Part shown: one piece after another, positions 27,465-35,654 of the stretch
Position numbering within the stretch: position 1 is the stretch's first letter
Layout of the letters: every line of letters starts with the position of its first letter
DNA from: Mesonia mobilis DSM 19841
GTDB lineage: Bacteria; Bacteroidota; Bacteroidia; Flavobacteriales; Flavobacteriaceae
Reading direction: 5' to 3'
Length of the DNA stretch: 64,000 nt
Assembly (NCBI RefSeq): GCF_000423405.1
Contig: NZ_AUHX01000004.1
Coordinates: forward strand, 62,001-126,000
Made by a program: the position numbers and the translations under genes
Notes under the pieces: generated by a model
Told to the model about the DNA's origin: nothing
The model's input: the letters and a program-made list of their open reading frames with translations, nothing else
The model's database searches: none

Positions 27465-29555
27465 TTAAAACAAATACTTCACTCCTACTCCGCCGTAAAA
27501 ATTGCGATCGTTCCCAGGATAATAGTAGCGTGGTTCGCTATTACCAAAACCTACCGCATTGGGTAAAATGCTTACCGCATAATGTTCGTCTAACAAATTA
27601 TTGACTCCGACATTTAGATTAATTTCAAAATCTTGAAACAGCTTAAAATCATAAGCAGCTTTTAAATTGATGAGCTGATAATTTTCGCTGAATAAAGAAT
27701 TCGCGTCATTCAGAGGTATTTCTGAAACGAATAAAGCATTGCTAAAAAATCGGAATCCGCTTTCGGTGACGAGATCGATTCCTAGATTTATTTTTTGATC
27801 GGGAACTCCGGTGAGGTCGTTGCCACTGTAATCTTCTCCTTCATCTACAAATTCATCAAACTTATAGAAATTGAAATTTGCCGATGCGTAAGGCTGTAGG
27901 CTGATTTTTGGAGAAAGTTGCCAGTTATATTTCAGCAAAACTTCAATACCGTTATGATCGGTTTTCCCGGCATTAGCTCCTACATATTGATCTTCTGCCA
28001 CGCGTTCTGCAACCAAGAGATCATTCACCTGAATAGAATAAATAGCAATTTCTGAATATAAATTTTTAAACCAATTCCCTTTAAACCCAACTTCATAATT
28101 CCAACCGATTTCAGGTTTTAGCGTGGTATTAATTAAACCTTGCGGAGTTAGAGTTTCATCGACCGTTGGAGTTGAAAATCCTTTTGAAACATTTACATAC
28201 AAATTTTTAGTGGAAGTTAATTCATATAAAGCGGCGACTCTTGGTGACCAAATCGTTTCAAACTGGTAATCGCCGGTTTGGTCGATGTCATCTTCCGCAT
28301 AAAAATCGGTTAAACTATAATCGGTTACATTCGCATTTAAACCTCCTACTAATTTTAACTTCGGAAGAACTTGTAAATTCAACTGCGCAAATAGATTATA
28401 GTAATTTCTATCTTGTTCAAAATTGGTTATTTGATTGCCACGAACACTTCCTTGATCGGGAAAATCTTCATATAAATTTTCATAATTGCTTCCGTCGTAA
28501 TTTTCACTTAAAAATTCTGCGCCCAGACTTGCTTCCGCAGGAAAAGAAAACAATTTGGTGCTATAATTAAAACGAGTTCTTGCGCCTAAACCAAAACTAT
28601 TTTCTTTTAAAATATCGAAGGGTCTCGGCTCGTAAGCATCTCTGCTATTGATAAAAACACTAGTCGTATTTTCAAAATTCTCAGTAAAATGCTGCGTGTA
28701 CGAAAGACCCATCACAAAACGATCGTAAGATTCGTAACCTTGCGCAGAACGCCAAGTAAAAGCGGCAGATTCAGGATTTTCTTCAAATGCAGTTTTGCCA
28801 ATAGAACTAGGGATAAAAGCTTTTAAACGTGTAAAATTTCCGAGGAAACTTAAAGCGGAATGCTCGCCTGAATAGATCGTTCCGTTAAAATGGAACGATT
28901 TTCGATCGTAATCAGAATTGTCGCGATAACCTTCACTTTGCAAATGATTATAAGTCGCAAAAAGTGATTTTTTTTCATCTGTATAACCTACGCTCAGCGT
29001 GTTTTTTTGCATTTGATAACTTCCGAAGCTACTGGAAATTTTTGCGAAAGATCGTTCTTTACCCGGCTCGTAAGCAAAAAGATGCAAAACACCACCTAAA
29101 CCGGAACCATATAAACTAGAATTTGGTCCTTTAATAATTTCTACACTTTCGATAGCTTCTAAATCTATGTCGTTGATGGCAGTTTGCCCATCGCCTGTGG
29201 TAATCGGAATTTCGTTAAAATAAGCTTTGAGTCGATTAGTGCCGTATTGCGCGCGAGCACCGATACCGCGAATAGTAATTCGATTGGTATTTAAAGCTCC
29301 TTCTTGCGTGTAAACTCCGGGAACACGATTAAATGAAGCACTTAAAAGCGTTGGAGAATTTCTGTTAAGTTCTTCTTGTTGAAGTTGATTGACAGCGGCG
29401 GGAGTTTGTTTGAGTTCAGCTTGTATGCTGGTTCCTTTTAAAATAACTTGCGGCAATGCTGTACTATCTAAAACAGGCTCAAGATTTTCTTCTTGAGCCT
29501 GTAAGTTAATAGAGCAAATACCTAAAATTAGAGCGGTAATTGCGTAATATTTCAA
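27465..29555 (-). CDS. TonB-dependent receptor, possibly for PQQ
   Basis: 696 residues: signal peptide (ends NLQAQ), plug domain about 35-150 (QVILKGTS, NRITIRGIGARAQYGTNRLKAYFNEIPIT, DIDLEAIESVEIIKGPNSSLYGSGLGGVLHL) and a 22-strand beta barrel ending in an aromatic residue (GVKYLF). There is no N-terminal carboxypeptidase-like domain and no SusD partner, so it is not a glycan importer of the SusC type; it resembles siderophore/cofactor receptors. It follows the PQQ-type sugar dehydrogenase gene by 25 bp on the same strand. That pairing suggests uptake of pyrroloquinoline quinone, as for E. coli PqqU (YncD). Substrate is inferred only. Confidence 0.88.
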   Translation of the reverse strand: MKYYAITALILGICSINLQAQEENLEPVLDSTALPQVILKGTSIQAELKQTPAAVNQLQQEELNRNSPTLLSASFNRVPGVYTQEGALNTNRITIRGIGARAQYGTNRLKAYFNEIPITTGDGQTAINDIDLEAIESVEIIKGPNSSLYGSGLGGVLHLFAYEPGKERSFAKISSSFGSYQMQKNTLSVGYTDEKKSLFATYNHLQSEGYRDNSDYDRKSFHFNGTIYSGEHSALSFLGNFTRLKAFIPSSIGKTAFEENPESAAFTWRSAQGYESYDRFVMGLSYTQHFTENFENTTSVFINSRDAYEPRPFDILKENSFGLGARTRFNYSTKLFSFPAEASLGAEFLSENYDGSNYENLYEDFPDQGSVRGNQITNFEQDRNYYNLFAQLNLQVLPKLKLVGGLNANVTDYSLTDFYAEDDIDQTGDYQFETIWSPRVAALYELTSTKNLYVNVSKGFSTPTVDETLTPQGLINTTLKPEIGWNYEVGFKGNWFKNLYSEIAIYSIQVNDLLVAERVAEDQYVGANAGKTDHNGIEVLLKYNWQLSPKISLQPYASANFNFYKFDEFVDEGEDYSGNDLTGVPDQKINLGIDLVTESGFRFFSNALFVSEIPLNDANSLFSENYQLINLKAAYDFKLFQDFEINLNVGVNNLLDEHYAVSILPNAVGFGNSEPRYYYPGNDRNFYGGVGVKYLF

Positions 29556-29580
29556 ATTTATTTGGGAATTGAATTAATGT

Positions 29581-30876
29581 TTATTCGTATGAAACTTTCC
29601 AAATGATTCCGGCATCATCATCGTTCACTAACAACGAACCGTCTGGAGTTTGCGTAACGCCTACGGGCCGACCGTGAACCTCAGAACCATCTTCATTGGC
29701 GATAAAACCGGTTAAGAAATCTTCTGGCTCTTGTGGATTTCCTTCAGCATCGAAAGGAATAAAAACTACTTTATAACCGGCAAGTTTAGACCTGTTCCAA
29801 GAACCGTGCTGACCGATAAATGCTCCGTTTTTATATTTCTGCGGAAATTTATCTTTTGTATAAAATTCAATACCTAAAGAAGCTGTATGCGAACCTAAAG
29901 GAACATCTGGAACGATGGCTTTATCAACCATATCTTGATGCGGATCGTCTTCCCAACGCGGATCTTTTATTTGCCCATAATAAGAATATGGCCATCCATA
30001 CCAACCACCTTCTTTCACGCTTGTTGCATAATCGGATACTAAATTATCGCCTAATTTATCGCGTTCGTTAACCGCTGCCCAAAGTTCTCCGGTCACTGGA
30101 TTCCAATCGATACCTACCGGGTTTCTTAAACCAGCAGCATAAACTTTTTCGCCAGTTCCGTCAGGATTAATTTCTAATATATTCGCTCTTCGTTTCTCTT
30201 TTTCCATACCGTGTTCGCCCACGTTACTTGAAGAACCAACTGTAATGTATATTTTTGATTGGTCTTTATTGGTAATAATATTACGCGTCCAGTGGTGGTT
30301 ATAACCTCCGGCAGGGAGATCGATCACCACTTCTGGTTCTGCAGTGATTTTAGTTTGGCCTTCTTCATAAGGAAATTTTACCAACTCATCGACATTAGCG
30401 ACATAGAAATAACCATCTAAGATCAACATCCCAAAGGGTTGATTAAGGTCTTCTAAAAATGCAAAACTCTCATCTGGGTAACCGTCGCCATCATTATCAC
30501 GAAACATCGTAATTCTGTTTGCACTTTTGCTGGCATCATTGGTTTCAGCTACAAAATAATCGCCATTATCTGCGATGTACGTCCAACGAGGATGCTCTAG
30601 ATCATCGGTAAAACGAGTGACGGTAAATCCGTTAGGAGCAGTTGGTGATTCCCGCTGATCCCAATTAATAATCTTACTTTCTAAACGAACAGATTCTGTA
30701 TTAAATGCCGGAGGAAGCATTAGTTCTCCAATAGCAGTTTCTACGGTCGTGTAAGTGCTGTCTTCAGCTATTTCTTTTTTTGTTTCAGAAGAAACTTTAC
30801 GTTCTCCCATGCAACTTGTTAGGAGCAAAGTCGAGCAAAGAAAACTCGATAAAATTAGTGGTAGTTTTTTCATCAT
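29581..30876 (-). CDS. PQQ-dependent sugar dehydrogenase-type lipoprotein
   Basis: 431 residues from Met at 30876 (Met at 30873 equally possible); a longer frame from 30936 is rejected because it would hide the signal. SPII signal MKKLPLILSSFLCSTLLLTSC, lipobox Cys. The six-bladed propeller has glucose/sorbosone dehydrogenase phrases: VTRFTDDLEHPRWTYIADNGD, VAETN, FGMLILDGYFYVAN, GGYNHHWTRNI (candidate catalytic His), GLRNPVGIDWNPVTGELW, FIGQHGSWNR and GRPVGVTQTPDGSLLVNDD. It oxidises a sugar or alcohol in the periplasm with PQQ; the substrate is unknown. No PQQ synthesis genes are in the window. Confidence 0.85.
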   Translation of the reverse strand: MMKKLPLILSSFLCSTLLLTSCMGERKVSSETKKEIAEDSTYTTVETAIGELMLPPAFNTESVRLESKIINWDQRESPTAPNGFTVTRFTDDLEHPRWTYIADNGDYFVAETNDASKSANRITMFRDNDGDGYPDESFAFLEDLNQPFGMLILDGYFYVANVDELVKFPYEEGQTKITAEPEVVIDLPAGGYNHHWTRNIITNKDQSKIYITVGSSSNVGEHGMEKEKRRANILEINPDGTGEKVYAAGLRNPVGIDWNPVTGELWAAVNERDKLGDNLVSDYATSVKEGGWYGWPYSYYGQIKDPRWEDDPHQDMVDKAIVPDVPLGSHTASLGIEFYTKDKFPQKYKNGAFIGQHGSWNRSKLAGYKVVFIPFDAEGNPQEPEDFLTGFIANEDGSEVHGRPVGVTQTPDGSLLVNDDDAGIIWKVSYE

Positions 30877-31014
30877 TGTAGTATTTTGCTCTAAAATAAT
30901 TGATAACTCAAGGAAGTTAAAACCTAAGCACCACATTAATATATGTTTAACAGGTTTTTACAGGTTTGGTTAATTCACGATTTAATAACTTTTCAATTAG
31001 AAGTATAATCTTCG

Positions 31015-31022
31015 TATTTTTG
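31015..31022 (+). promoter_or_regulatory. Bacteroidota -7 box of the M14 peptidase gene
   Basis: TATTTTTG matches TAnnTTTG and lies 25 bp before the start codon; the -33 element is not clear. Confidence 0.45.
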
Positions 31023-31047
31023 AAATCTACAACCAATTATTCTATCT

Positions 31048-32796
31048 ATGCGGTATTTGCTTTTATCTATTTTACTAATAACACTTTACAGTTGCGACCT
31101 TTCTAAATATAAATTGGTAAAAGAATATGATTTAAGTACAACCTATGAGAAATCTCAAGGAAAAGAAACTGCCACCTATAATGAGGTGATTCGTTTTTAT
31201 GCTGAATTAGACGATGCTTTTTCTAGTGTTTCATTTATAGAATATGGTGAAACCGATAGTGGAAAACCGCTTCATTTAGTCATTTTTAATCCTGATGCCG
31301 AATTTGATCCGGAATATTTTCCTGAAGAAAAACAAGTGCTACTTATTAATAACGGAATTCATCCTGGCGAGAGTGACGGAATCGATGCCACGATGTTATT
31401 GTTTAGAGATTTAGCGCAAGATTCGATACCAATTCCTAAAAATACAATTATTGCTACCATTCCTGTTTATAATATTGGTGGTGCTTTAAATAGGAATACC
31501 TCTACTCGAACCAATCAAAACGGACCGGCATCTTATGGTTTTAGAGGCAATGCCAGAAACTACGACCTTAATCGAGATTTTGTAAAAGCAGATACCAAAA
31601 ACACCAAAGCTTTCTATAAAATTTTTCAAGCTTTAGATCCAGATGTTTTTATTGATAATCACGTGAGTAACGGCGCCGATTATGAATATACGTTAACCCA
31701 TTTACTTACCCAACATAATAAATTAAATGGTGAATTAGGCAATTACCTGCATCAAGAATTTATGCCGGCTTTAGAAGATAGTTTAGCTAATAAAAACTGG
31801 CCTATCACACCTTATGTAAATGTCTTTAACGAAAGTCCGGAAGTTGGTTTTGCTCAATTTAACGACTCGTCAAGATATTCAACAGGATATGCTACCATGT
31901 TTAATAGCTTAGGAATGATGCTCGAAACGCATATGCTCAAACCTTACGCTCAACGTGTAGAAGGTACTTATGAATTTATGAAAACCACCATTAGCATTAT
32001 CGATAAAAATTCAACTAAAATTTTAAAAGCGAGAGCGAACAATAAAACACAATTTGCCGCTGCAAAAGAGTATTTTTTGAATTATGAAATAGATAGCAGC
32101 AAAACTTCAACCTTACAATTTAAAGGCTATCAAGATACCCTTGTAAAAAGTGAAGTAACCGGTTTAGATCGTTTACAATACAACCGAAACAAACCTTACA
32201 CCAAAGAGGTGACGTACTACAATTATTTTCAACCAAAGGACACGGTAAATGTACCGAAAGCTTATGTGATTCCGCAAGGCTGGTGGCAAGTGATCGATTT
32301 ATTAAAAGCAAATCATATTGAAATGCAAAGGCTCGAAAAAGACACTATTTTTAATGTAGAAGCTTATAAAATAACCGACTATAAAACGAGACAAAACGCT
32401 TACGAAGGTCATTACCAACATTACGATACCAAAGTTGAAGCTTATACAGAAAAAGTGAGATTTAGAGCTGGTGATTTTGTTGTTTCAACTCAACAAGAGG
32501 GAATTCGTTATTTATTAGAAACTTTAGAACCTATCGCTAATGATTCTTTTTTCAACTGGAATTTTTTCGACACCGTTCTTCAGCAAAAAGAGCATTTTTC
32601 ACCTTATGTTTTTGAAGATAAAGCGTTGCAAATTTTGAGTACAGATTCTATATTAAAACGCAATTTTGATTCGATTAAAAAAGCAGATCGAAACTTCAGC
32701 AAAAATTGGTACAGCCAATTAGATTGGATCCATAAACATTCTGAACATTACGAAAAGTCACATTTACGATACCCGATTTTTAGGATGCTGAATTAA
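31048..32796 (+). CDS. M14-family zinc carboxypeptidase, lipoprotein
   Basis: 582 residues with SPII signal (LLITLYSC). The M14 peptidase domain lies at about 40-330: first zinc pair in NNGIHPGESDG (His and Glu about residues 106-109), the arginine/asparagine substrate pocket around NRDFVKADTKN, a second zinc His in FIDNHVSNGADYEY, and a candidate catalytic Glu in the MMLETHMLKPY segment. The C-terminal 250 residues are mixed and not recognised. It removes C-terminal residues from peptides at the cell surface. The last 33 bp overlap the convergent Nudix gene. Confidence 0.83.
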   Translation: MRYLLLSILLITLYSCDLSKYKLVKEYDLSTTYEKSQGKETATYNEVIRFYAELDDAFSSVSFIEYGETDSGKPLHLVIFNPDAEFDPEYFPEEKQVLLINNGIHPGESDGIDATMLLFRDLAQDSIPIPKNTIIATIPVYNIGGALNRNTSTRTNQNGPASYGFRGNARNYDLNRDFVKADTKNTKAFYKIFQALDPDVFIDNHVSNGADYEYTLTHLLTQHNKLNGELGNYLHQEFMPALEDSLANKNWPITPYVNVFNESPEVGFAQFNDSSRYSTGYATMFNSLGMMLETHMLKPYAQRVEGTYEFMKTTISIIDKNSTKILKARANNKTQFAAAKEYFLNYEIDSSKTSTLQFKGYQDTLVKSEVTGLDRLQYNRNKPYTKEVTYYNYFQPKDTVNVPKAYVIPQGWWQVIDLLKANHIEMQRLEKDTIFNVEAYKITDYKTRQNAYEGHYQHYDTKVEAYTEKVRFRAGDFVVSTQQEGIRYLLETLEPIANDSFFNWNFFDTVLQQKEHFSPYVFEDKALQILSTDSILKRNFDSIKKADRNFSKNWYSQLDWIHKHSEHYEKSHLRYPIFRMLN

Positions 32797-33387
32797 ATAT
32801 TCTTTCGGGAACAAAAGTTTTATATTTTCATAAGATTGCTTGAGCGCTTCTTGGCTTTTTTCAAAGTCTTTCCATTCGACTTTGGTGATGCCTTCTTTTT
32901 CCTGCGGAATTAATTCACCATCAAAATCGGTCGTCATCTCAAACCAGAAAGTTTCCTTCAGCTTATACTTCCCTTTTCGTTTTAAAATATGATAGGTAGT
33001 TTTTAAAAACTGACTAATTTCTAGTCCTTCCACCATTGTTTCTTCTTCTACTTCACGAATAGCAGTTTCTTCAATAGTTTCTTTCTTTTCAGCTTTTCCT
33101 TTGGGCAAATCCCAACGATCGTTACGGTAAATAAATAAAATTTCGCCTTTAGGATTATACACCAAACCACCACCGGCAACAATCGTTTTTAGCTTTTTCT
33201 TTAAGTGTTTTAAAAGCTTCTCTTCCTTTTTGTGATACAGGTTAACATAAAGTAACTCGCCTTTAGCCACTTTCTTAATTAACTTTTTTATCTTCACCTT
33301 TTTAATAGGAATCGATGTATATTGAGTTCCAATTTCTTTTTCTGTTGAAAGAATTATTGGCACGTCATTCACAAAAACTTTATACAT
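32764..33387 (-). CDS. Nudix hydrolase
   Basis: 207 residues from Met at 33387 (MYKVFVNDVPIIL); a longer frame from 33420 would run into pyrE. A C-terminal Nudix domain (about 75-200) has the complete Nudix box: G in LPKGKAEKKETIEETAIREVEEET (the form GX5EX7REVXEEXGD, here ending ETMVEG). The N-terminal 70 residues, rich in Lys, are a separate small domain common in Bacteroidota homologues. It hydrolyses a nucleoside diphosphate derivative; the substrate is unknown. The start codons of this gene and pyrE are only 7 bp apart, on opposite strands. Confidence 0.85.
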   Translation of the reverse strand: MYKVFVNDVPIILSTEKEIGTQYTSIPIKKVKIKKLIKKVAKGELLYVNLYHKKEEKLLKHLKKKLKTIVAGGGLVYNPKGEILFIYRNDRWDLPKGKAEKKETIEETAIREVEEETMVEGLEISQFLKTTYHILKRKGKYKLKETFWFEMTTDFDGELIPQEKEGITKVEWKDFEKSQEALKQSYENIKLLFPKEYLIQHPKNRVS

Positions 33388-33390
33388 TTG
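33357..33390 (+). promoter_or_regulatory. Candidate pyrE promoter inside the Nudix 5' end
   Basis: TACATTTG (33383-33390) fits TAnnTTTG and a TTG at 33357 lies 23 bp upstream. The -7 box ends 4 bp before the pyrE start, so the mRNA would be nearly leaderless; it also covers the Nudix start codon. Confidence 0.35.
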
Positions 33391-33394
33391 CAGT

Positions 33395-34039
33395 ATGATT
33401 TTAGAAAAAGAAACAGCCAAAAAAACAGCCGAACTTTTATTGCAAATTAAAGCAATAAAATTAAATCCGCAAGAACCTTTTACTTGGGCAAGCGGATGGA
33501 AATCTCCAATCTATTGCGATAACCGTATCGTTTTATCGTATCCGCCAATTCGAAATTACATTCGAGAAAACATCGCAAAGCAAGTAGAAAAGATCTACGG
33601 AAAGCCCGATGTAATTGCCGGTGTAGCTACAGGAGCCATTGGGATCGGAATGTTAGTTGCCGAGTATTTAGGTTTACCGTTTGTTTATGTTAGACCTGAA
33701 GCAAAAAAACACGGACGACAAAACCAGATCGAAGGTCATTTAGAAAGCGGGCAGCACGTTGTGGTTATTGAAGATCTAATAAGCACCGGAAAAAGTAGTT
33801 TAAATGCAGTAAAAGCTTTAAAAGAAGCTAATGCTACTGTAAAAGGGATGATCGCTATTTTTTCTTACGGTTTTGATGTTGCTGAAGAAAATTTTGAAAA
33901 AGAACATTTACACGTAAATGTGTTGAGTAACTACGAACATCTTATTGAGCAAGCCGTAGAAACTAGTTATTTAAATAAAGATGAAGCCTCTACCTTAAGA
34001 AGCTGGAGACAAGATCCTGCTAATTGGTCACCAAAATAA
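33395..34039 (+). CDS. pyrE: Orotate phosphoribosyltransferase
   Basis: 214 residues. PRTase fold with the PRPP-binding loop VVVIEDLISTGKSS near residue 125, the SGWKSPIYCDNR substrate loop near residue 30, and RPEAKKHGRQNQIEG, which forms the flexible catalytic loop. It forms OMP in pyrimidine synthesis, in the cytosol. The next gene (SRPBCC) starts 5 bp downstream, indicating co-transcription. Confidence 0.95.
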   Translation: MILEKETAKKTAELLLQIKAIKLNPQEPFTWASGWKSPIYCDNRIVLSYPPIRNYIRENIAKQVEKIYGKPDVIAGVATGAIGIGMLVAEYLGLPFVYVRPEAKKHGRQNQIEGHLESGQHVVVIEDLISTGKSSLNAVKALKEANATVKGMIAIFSYGFDVAEENFEKEHLHVNVLSNYEHLIEQAVETSYLNKDEASTLRSWRQDPANWSPK

Positions 34040-34044
34040 AAACT

Positions 34045-34437
34045 ATGCATTTAGAAAGCGAAACAACAACGGTAAATAAAAGCCAACAAGAGGTTTTTGA
34101 ATTTTTAACCAACGTGCATAACTACGAAAAGATTATGCCCGAAAGCATCGAAAAATTTGAAATTAAAGGAGACGATAGTTTTCTTTTTCAGTTGAAAGGG
34201 ATGCCGGTAATTGGTTTAAAAATGCAAGATAAAACGCCTTATCATGCTGCAACCTTAGGTTCGATGAGCGATAAATTTGCTTTCACTCTAAAAGCAGATA
34301 TTCAAGAGGTCGATGCAAATACTAGTAAAGTTCAGCTGGTTTTTGATGGTGAATTTAATGCGATGATGGCGATGATGGTTAAAGCGCCACTAAAGAAATT
34401 TATAAATACATTGAGCGAGAATTTAGGAAAGCTCTAA
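34045..34437 (+). CDS. SRPBCC-family protein (START-like)
   Basis: 130 residues from Met at 34045; the Met at 34024 lies inside pyrE and would add seven residues. The LESETTTVNKSQQEVFEFLTNVHNYEKIMPE start is the helix-grip fold of ligand-binding SRPBCC proteins, with the curved sheet FEIKGDDSFLFQLKGM and C-terminal helix KKFINTLSENLGKL. No catalytic motif. Translationally close to pyrE; its end overlaps the convergent birA by 4 bp. A widespread companion of pyrE in flavobacteria, function unknown. Confidence 0.75.
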   Translation: MHLESETTTVNKSQQEVFEFLTNVHNYEKIMPESIEKFEIKGDDSFLFQLKGMPVIGLKMQDKTPYHAATLGSMSDKFAFTLKADIQEVDANTSKVQLVFDGEFNAMMAMMVKAPLKKFINTLSENLGKL

Positions 34438-35165
34438 TAGAGTAATTTAATTTCTTTTATATCAAACTCTAATTCTACTTGGTCTTCAAACAACACGACT
34501 AATCGTCCTTGTTTGGAGACTTTTTTAATGATGCCTGTTTTTCTTCTTCCGTCGGGAAATTCGAAGGTTGAAGCTTTTTCTAACCGAAATAAATGAGTGT
34601 AATATTCTGCCAAGATCGCTTCAATACTCCAATCTTTTTTATCGTAGATATTTTTTTCAACCGTAGTTGTGAGTTGCTTCAATAAATATTCTAGATCAAA
34701 ATGAACACCGGTAAGTTTTTTTAAGGAAGAAGCTTGCGCTAAATTTCCGTAATCGGTCTGGTTCACGTTTAAGCCAATCCCGATGATCGAGCTCCCTACT
34801 CTGCCATTAATTAAGATATTTTCAATTAAAATTCCGCAGATCTTAAAGTTTTCTGCCAATATGTCGTTTGGCCATTTTATCTTCAGTTTCGGGATTTGGT
34901 GTTTTTTTAATACTTCAACAATACTACAAGCAACGATTGCGCTTAACTTAAATTGCTCTTCTATTTTTAGATGCAGATCGTTTAAAAGTATGCTGAACGT
35001 AAGGTTTTCTCCTTTTTTGGCCGTCCAAGAAGCTCCCATTTGCCCCTTGCCTTTGGTTTGTTCTTCGGTAACTACATAGCAATTTTCGATGTCGGGCTGG
35101 TCTCTAAAAAGTTCTCTTAAAAACAAGTTGGTAGAATCGGTGGCAAGGACTTTGATACTTCGCAT
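34434..35165 (-). CDS. birA: Biotin--[acetyl-CoA-carboxylase] ligase (no HTH domain)
   Basis: 243 residues. Catalytic domain: TDSTNLFLRELF at the start, biotinoyl-AMP loop GKGQMGASWTAKKGENLTFSILL, KIKWPNDILAENFKICGILIEN and the conserved IGIGLNVNQ. The small C-terminal SH3-like domain ends at EFDIKEIKLLY. There is no N-terminal helix-turn-helix, so it is a group I enzyme, not a repressor. It biotinylates the BCCP partner of carboxylases such as the one at 17325. Divergent from rsfS. Confidence 0.93.
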   Translation of the reverse strand: MRSIKVLATDSTNLFLRELFRDQPDIENCYVVTEEQTKGKGQMGASWTAKKGENLTFSILLNDLHLKIEEQFKLSAIVACSIVEVLKKHQIPKLKIKWPNDILAENFKICGILIENILINGRVGSSIIGIGLNVNQTDYGNLAQASSLKKLTGVHFDLEYLLKQLTTTVEKNIYDKKDWSIEAILAEYYTHLFRLEKASTFEFPDGRRKTGIIKKVSKQGRLVVLFEDQVELEFDIKEIKLLY

Positions 35166-35231
35166 GTGAGATTAATTGAGAGCGCTTGAAATAATGTTTA
35201 AATAAGCACGCAAAAAAAGCGCAAAAAATAA

Positions 35232-35239
35232 TAACTTTG
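35232..35239 (+). promoter_or_regulatory. Bacteroidota -7 box of rsfS
   Basis: TAACTTTG fits TAnnTTTG, 20 bp before the rsfS start. No clear -33 TTG. Confidence 0.5.
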
Positions 35240-35259
35240 CGTAAAATAATTAAAATTTA

Positions 35260-35631
35260 ATGGTAAAAAAAGAAAATAACGCAGACCAACTGATTACACA
35301 TATACTGAAGGGGATTGAAGAGGTTAAAGGAAAAGATATTCAGATCTTAGATTTAAGAGAAATTGATAATACGGTTTGTGACTATTTCATTATTTGCAAT
35401 GGTACTTCAAACACACAAGTAAACGCCATTGTAAACTCTATCCAAAAAACCGTGAGCAAGGCAATTAAAGACAAACCTTGGCACGTAGAAGGTACCGAGA
35501 ATGCAGAATGGGTACTTATTGACTACGTAAATATAGTAGTTCACGTTTTCCAAAAACACATTAGAGAATATTACGATATCGAAAGTTTGTGGGGAGACGC
35601 AAAAACCACTACTATTGAAACCAATTACTAA
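35260..35631 (+). CDS. rsfS: Ribosome silencing factor RsfS
   Basis: 123 residues, the full length of the RsfS/Iojap family: GKDIQILDLREIDNTVCDYFIICNGTSNTQV, KDKPWHVEGTENAEWVLIDY and VVHVFQKHIREYYDIESLWGDAK. It binds L14 and blocks subunit joining during starvation. It precedes ftsH by 23 bp. Confidence 0.95.
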   Translation: MVKKENNADQLITHILKGIEEVKGKDIQILDLREIDNTVCDYFIICNGTSNTQVNAIVNSIQKTVSKAIKDKPWHVEGTENAEWVLIDYVNIVVHVFQKHIREYYDIESLWGDAKTTTIETNY

Positions 35632-35654
35632 AATTTCTATTAGAAAATATACCA

